A stretch of DNA of 64,000 nucleotides from Phycicoccus avicenniae (GTDB lineage Bacteria > Actinomycetota > Actinomycetes > Actinomycetales > Dermatophilaceae): assembly GCF_018139485.1 (NCBI RefSeq), contig NZ_JAGSNF010000015.1, forward strand, positions 159,616 through 223,615, written 5' to 3'. A program made the translations under genes and the position numbers. The number at the start of each line of letters is the position of its first letter. Position 1 is the stretch's first letter. Shown piece by piece: positions 61,759-64,000 of this stretch. The notes below the pieces were generated by a model. The model had not been told where the DNA came from and did not search any database. It saw only the letters and a program-made list of their open reading frames with translations.

Positions 61759-63942
61759 TTGACGCCTGCGAGAACTCGCCTTCGCACCGAAGCACCGTGG
61801 CTGCTCTTGTTGGCGCTGACGTCCGCGGCTATCGCCTTTTGGTCCCTTCGATTGTGGCGCTGGGACCCGAGATTCCCGATCAGCCTGGGCCTGGACAGCA
61901 CGTTCGTCGCAATGCAACTCAAGGACGTGCACGAGAACGGATGGTTCTTCGCGAACAGCGATCTCGGATTCCCGTTCGGCCAAGACGCCTCACGGTTCCC
62001 TGAACTCAATGCGATCCATCTTCTGGCGATCAAGGCCCTTGACGTCATCCTTCCGGGAACATTCACTGCGGGCAGCATCTACTTCGTTCTTTCATTTCCG
62101 CTCACGGCGTGCAGCATGTATCTCCTGGCAAGGCACGAGAAACTTAACCAAGGTGCGAGTTTCTTAGCGGGGGTCCTCCTCGCCACCATTCCCGGTCATG
62201 TGGAGGGCTTCGGCCACCTCTACATTTCACAGTACTGGCTGGTCCCTATCGCGCTTTGGCTCTCTTTCGAGGTAGCGCGCGGAAAGGATTTGATGTCACG
62301 AGATGCCAACGGCCGACCCCGAGAACTTGGGAGTAGGACCGTACTGACCGCGATGGCGATTTGTACTATCGGCCTGAGCGGCGTCTATTATGCGGCCTTT
62401 GCGATGCTCTTGGTCGTTGCGTCCGCCCTCGCACGCCGAGTCGTCAGCGGCAACCCGGCCGACCTGTTCAGGGGGCTCGGCGTCGCAAGTGGGATCCTCG
62501 GTGTCATCGGTGGCCTGCTGGCCCTGGCCCGCTTATCTGCCCGCGAGACAGTGGTCTCCGGCCAGCTGCCCGCTACGCGTGTCTTCGGTGAGAGCGAGGT
62601 CTACGCTGGAAAGTTCATGGACCTCATCCTGCCAAGACCGGGTCATCGGCTCGAGCCGCTGCAGGCACTGACCGACGCCTACAACCAGGGCGTGGAACCC
62701 ACCGTGGAGATCTCCGCGCTCGGCCTCGTCGGAGCGACGGGCTTCCTGGGACTACTCGCCCTCATAGTCGTCAACCTGCTGACGCACCGCGTGAGCAGTC
62801 CTCGCGTATCCGTGTGGGCCAGCCACCTCATCGTGTGTTTCCTCTTCTACACCGTGGGTGGACTGGGATCCGCCGCGGCATTGTTCCTGACACCGCAGAT
62901 CCGCACGTGGTCCCGGCTCTCCGCGTTCATCCTCGCGATCAGCCTCTTGGCCGTCGGCCATTGGCTGACGTCGATGTCCCGACGCCACAGTCGGACGCGC
63001 GTCAACACCGTCCTCGCGGTGGTGTGCATCGTCGGCGTGCTCGATCAAACATCGGATCTTGCCGCACCGCGGCATGACGAGATTGCCGCGGAACTGTCTG
63101 ACCTGGATCGTTACACGCGTCAGCTGGAGGCTAAGACCTCCCCGGGCTGCGCCGTATTTCAGCTACCTATTGTGCCGTTTCCAGAGAATCAGGGACTTCA
63201 GACAATGGGAGGCTACGACCAACTCAAGCCCTATTTGGCGAGCGCGGACCTGCGGTTCTCCTTCGGCGCCATGCGGGGAACTGCTGAGGCCGACTGGATG
63301 CTGGCCGTGCGCCACGATGACATCCCGGGTTTCGTTGCGGACGTAGAGGCAGTGGGCTTCTGCGCGATCGAAGTTGATTCGCGCGCCTTCGATGCCGCCA
63401 CGGACCCGTCAGAGGCGATCTCGACGATCCTCGGACCTCCGGTGTCGACGGCTCGAGGACGAACACTGTCGGCGTGGGCCACCAGGAGCGGGCGAAACGA
63501 GGACCGTCGACGCCAGACTCTGCAGCCCGTGATTGCCTCTCTTCGTCCGAGTGACCCGACCGTGGCAGCAGGCATCGCCCGGCAGCCCCTAGGACCCGTC
63601 GGGGAGCTGTCGGTGGCGAATCTCAGTGACCAACCTGTCGATGTCACCGTCTCTCTTGAGGTGACGAGTGTTGATGCCGAGCCGCGCACCATCATCATCG
63701 ATGCGCCGGACGGAACGCGGCTTACGTCCTCAACCGTGGCAACGGCTCCAACGGCCATCTCGGTCTCCATGACCTTCCCACCTGGGCGCACGAGGCTGCC
63801 CATCCAGGTTGGCGGTCCGGACAGTGAGCTCCGGAGCTCGACCACCCAGGCATTCGTATCGCAGGTATCACTGGTTGTCCCGCCAGGCGTGCGTGGGGCT
63901 GACACGCTCAGTGCTATTGGTAGCGGTTGGCTCGCACCCTGA
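61759..63942 (+). CDS. Large polytopic membrane protein, GT-C glycosyltransferase-like
   Basis: A 727-residue protein with about ten membrane helices in the first 430 residues and a globular exported C-terminal part with a beta-rich region (about 600-727). The pattern, with Asp-containing first loop (F-P-I-S-L-G-L-D-S-T), fits GT-C type or YfhO-like integral membrane glycosyltransferases acting on surface polysaccharide or protein; no exact family recognised. Start TTG at 61759 after GAGGGGG; a later start is possible. Codon use is less GC-biased than its neighbours, suggesting a surface-polysaccharide island continuing past the window. Confidence 0.7.
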   Translation: MTPARTRLRTEAPWLLLLALTSAAIAFWSLRLWRWDPRFPISLGLDSTFVAMQLKDVHENGWFFANSDLGFPFGQDASRFPELNAIHLLAIKALDVILPGTFTAGSIYFVLSFPLTACSMYLLARHEKLNQGASFLAGVLLATIPGHVEGFGHLYISQYWLVPIALWLSFEVARGKDLMSRDANGRPRELGSRTVLTAMAICTIGLSGVYYAAFAMLLVVASALARRVVSGNPADLFRGLGVASGILGVIGGLLALARLSARETVVSGQLPATRVFGESEVYAGKFMDLILPRPGHRLEPLQALTDAYNQGVEPTVEISALGLVGATGFLGLLALIVVNLLTHRVSSPRVSVWASHLIVCFLFYTVGGLGSAAALFLTPQIRTWSRLSAFILAISLLAVGHWLTSMSRRHSRTRVNTVLAVVCIVGVLDQTSDLAAPRHDEIAAELSDLDRYTRQLEAKTSPGCAVFQLPIVPFPENQGLQTMGGYDQLKPYLASADLRFSFGAMRGTAEADWMLAVRHDDIPGFVADVEAVGFCAIEVDSRAFDAATDPSEAISTILGPPVSTARGRTLSAWATRSGRNEDRRRQTLQPVIASLRPSDPTVAAGIARQPLGPVGELSVANLSDQPVDVTVSLEVTSVDAEPRTIIIDAPDGTRLTSSTVATAPTAISVSMTFPPGRTRLPIQVGGPDSELRSSTTQAFVSQVSLVVPPGVRGADTLSAIGSGWLAP

Positions 63943-64000
63943 CCCGTCTCTTATGGTGACGCCGGCACCAATGAGGTGGGGCGCCGCCCGCCATGACGGC

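Overview
The window is about 70-75% G+C, with GTG starts, 4-nt GTGA stop/start overlaps between operon genes and many apparently leaderless genes. It carries WhiB1, PdtaS, MtrAB-LpqB, a long-form HPF, an actinobacterial type NAD-glutamate dehydrogenase and Tad/Flp secretion genes. This points to a high-GC actinobacterium, probably of the Micrococcales; I cannot name the genus. The order whiB1/pdtaS ... Rv3235-like/secA ... hpf-comF-lpqB-mtrB-mtrA follows the chromosomal core known from Mycobacterium (Rv3219-Rv3246c), so this is chromosome, not plasmid or phage. I see no rRNA, tRNA, CRISPR array or insertion sequence.

Layout. 1-10 kb: metabolic and envelope genes (thioesterase end, PIG-L deacetylase, stress protein, acyl-CoA dehydrogenase, RIO-type kinase with a likely frameshifted N-terminus, Gfo/Idh oxidoreductase, L,D-transpeptidase lipoprotein, two coupled CoA-ester lyases, secreted M1 peptidase). 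10-14.6 kb: a first Tad-type operon (ATPase, two TadB/C proteins, small pilin-like protein, three TadE-like proteins), transcribed leftward. 14.8-18.8 kb: a large FHA-FtsK/EssC-like ATPase. 19-22 kb: whiB1, pdtaS and a lipoprotein. 22-30.4 kb: NAD-glutamate dehydrogenase, two small WXG100-like candidates, a DUF2505 protein and P5C dehydrogenase. 30.5-36.7 kb: WS/DGAT acyltransferase, the CpaE/CpaB-like genes that probably serve Tad locus 1 from a distance, an excisionase-type HTH protein, a LysM protein and an Rv3235-like protein. 36.8-50.5 kb: secA to mtrA, interrupted by a GNAT, a TadE/TadG pair and a response regulator overlapping a YcaQ glycosylase. 50.6-52.9 kb: a NarL-type two-component pair whose kinase has a degenerate ATP-binding domain. 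52.9-61.2 kb: a second, fuller Tad operon (two Flp pilins, TadE, TadG, CpaB, CpaE, TadA, a vWA-TadB fusion, TadC). 61.2-64 kb: a lower-GC stretch with a large GT-C-like membrane protein.

How the genes fit together. The two Tad loci and the separate TadE/TadG pair suggest at least two surface pili or secretion assemblies. Neither has a prepilin peptidase here, so they depend on one elsewhere. The SecA-HPF-MtrAB-LpqB block ties protein export, ribosome hibernation and envelope sensing together. The most interesting regulatory candidate is the hpf leader: a good promoter whose predicted start lies on the ATG of a 10-codon leaderless ORF, followed by a stem and a hairpin that pairs with the hpf Shine-Dalgarno. 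Other items to follow up are the degenerate kinase, the vWA-TadB fusion, the split T7SS-like components and a 54-nt palindrome at 28662-28715.
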